Positions 63,061 through 64,000 of a stretch of DNA of 64,000 nucleotides are shown in pieces (the first letter of the stretch is position 1; each line of letters opens with the position of its first letter). Position numbers and translations under genes: made by a program. This DNA is from an uncultured Parasphingopyxis sp. (lineage in GTDB: Bacteria > Pseudomonadota > Alphaproteobacteria > Sphingomonadales > Sphingomonadaceae). Location: positions 310,001-374,000 of the forward strand of contig CAMYKP010000006.1 in NCBI GenBank assembly GCA_947259005.1, read 5' to 3'. The notes beneath the pieces were generated by a model. It searched no databases and was not told the origin of the DNA. It worked only from the letters and a program-made list of their open reading frames with translations.

Positions 63061-64000
63061 ACCATTCCTGCAACCGCATCAGCTGGTCATATTCCCCATA
63101 CGGCGCATATTCGGGATGGAGCTTTGCCGTGAAAGGTTCGTCACCGATCAGCCACTGTTCGGCTGCTTTCGCAAAGACCGACGCGGCATGCGCGACGAAA
63201 TTCTCCGCATTTATTTCCACATCGCCGCGTTTTCGGAACGGTTCTTTTACAAAGCCGAAGCCATCGCCATCCTTGGCGAGCGACCAATATTCGAAAACCG
63301 CCGCACGGCCCTTTACGCCGTCAAACGCGCCGCGATCCGCCAGTAATCCAAGTAAGCCGAGCTGCATCGCAAAACCCGCCTCCACAGCGGCCGGGCTGGG
63401 CGGTTGGCCGGTTTTATAGTCGACAATCGCCAAACTTCCATCGGCGAGGCGATCGATACGGTCCACCTTGCCGGTCAGTGTGACGCCCGAAATTTCCATT
63501 CGCCCATCGACCTCGGCAGCAATCGGTGAGCGACCTTGTGCCAGTTGCGCGCGTACAAGCTCGGCCATCCACTGGATCGGCTCGATCAGTCGCGGCCGCC
63601 AAAGAGAGCGCATCAGGGGATGGGCATCGCTGGCGTCGAGCAGTTTTTCCGCCCTTGCGACAAGCTTGTCGGGATCGCATTCGTCTTCGCAAAACCAGTC
63701 TTCGAGAATTTGATGCACCGCAGACCCGCGAAACGCCGGACTGGGTTCGGCATCGACCGGATCGAGCTGGGAAAGCTTCAACATTGCCTGGGCATAAAAG
63801 GCAAAGGGATCGGCCTTGAGCCTGTCCACCTTCGTCACGGAAATCTGTTTGGGGCGTTCGGCAAGCGGCGGCCTTGGTGCCGGGCGTTCTGCCGGCAAGG
63901 TTTTCCCTTCGCTCCGGTCTATCGATTGCGCCCACGCCTTGAAACGCGGAGCCCGGGTGAGCCCGCCAGTCATGGCTTCAAGGCGCAGCCAAAAGCGGCT
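63041..64000 (-). CDS. addB: Double-strand break repair protein AddB, C-terminal part
   Basis: The frame is open to the window edge (reading SRFWLRLEAMTGGL inward from base 64000), so the 5' end is missing and the ATG at 63973 is internal. The visible part is the RecB-family nuclease: SVTKVDRLKADPFAFYAQ, GSAVHQILEDWF, LTGKVDRID and the PD-(D/E)xK core in AIVDYKTGQ. It overlaps addA by 20 bases, so the two subunits are co-translated. Confidence 0.93.
   Translation of the reverse strand, partial: SRFWLRLEAMTGGLTRAPRFKAWAQSIDRSEGKTLPAERPAPRPPLAERPKQISVTKVDRLKADPFAFYAQAMLKLSQLDPVDAEPSPAFRGSAVHQILEDWFCEDECDPDKLVARAEKLLDASDAHPLMRSLWRPRLIEPIQWMAELVRAQLAQGRSPIAAEVDGRMEISGVTLTGKVDRIDRLADGSLAIVDYKTGQPPSPAAVEAGFAMQLGLLGLLADRGAFDGVKGRAAVFEYWSLAKDGDGFGFVKEPFRKRGDVEINAENFVAHAASVFAKAAEQWLIGDEPFTAKLHPEYAPYGEYDQLMRLQEWYGRGDG

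Noticed and set aside
61486-63132. 548-codon open frame antisense to addA
   Set aside because: Antisense shadow of a well-supported helicase gene, with low-complexity Arg/Gln/His-rich translation.

Overview
The window is chromosomal DNA of high-GC character. It is most consistent with an alphaproteobacterium of the order Sphingomonadales; this is inferred from gene content and order, since no rRNA is present. Supporting blocks are eno-ftsB-pdhA-pdhB with a lipoyl domain fused to E1-beta, yqeY-dnaG-rpoD, carB-greA, secA-argJ-IMPase, addB-addA-trxA, DUF4170 and DUF817 genes, and the two dispersed intergenic repeat types at 32.9 kb and 38.8 kb. Nearly all of the sequence is core housekeeping DNA. 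No complete IS, prophage or CRISPR array was seen.

Layout: 0-5 kb holds a TauD-type dioxygenase tail, a bestrophin-like membrane protein, lysoplasmalogenase, trmFO, an M20 peptidase and an EF-hand protein. 5.2-12.3 kb is the most unusual block. It has three tandem paralogs of a vWA-domain TadG-like Flp pilus/surface protein, then two TadE-like pseudopilins, with a squalene/phytoene-synthase-like gene between copies 1 and 2 and what looks like a decayed copy of that gene's 5' end between copies 2 and 3. 12.3-16.5 kb is the pdh/ftsB/eno cluster. 16.7-19.5 kb holds a four-gene membrane/stress cassette with an EcfG-like promoter candidate, then mlaC-like and DUF4170 genes. 19.5-25.8 kb (minus strand) carries rhomboid, greA, carB, a small lipoprotein and carA. 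25.9-31.9 kb (plus strand) carries yqeY, a lipoprotein with a consensus EcfG-type promoter, dnaG, rpoD and an orphan gene.

32-44 kb contains a MoxR ATPase and its usual CoxE-type vWA partner, separated by DUF817 and SDR genes, then a VIT transporter, NamZ plus a DOMON-like gene, tyrS, MATE, PilZ and recG. 44-52 kb holds sdhE, mfd, a REC-like/GGDEF/EAL c-di-GMP protein, moaA, an NAD kinase and tRNA-Asn. A 410-base intergenic stretch after the tRNA contains a perfect 20-bp inverted repeat. 52.4-64 kb holds a multidomain class III nucleotide cyclase, secA, argJ, an inositol monophosphatase family gene, trxA, addA and the 3' part of addB.

Two themes recur. Convergent genes often share a 4-base CTAG or CTAA containing both stop codons (five pairs). 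Co-directional genes often overlap by ATGA, TAATG or TGATG, implying tight translational coupling. The best candidates for new biology are the tandemly duplicated TadG/TadE surface locus and the TPR/nucleotide-binding-like/cyclase protein.
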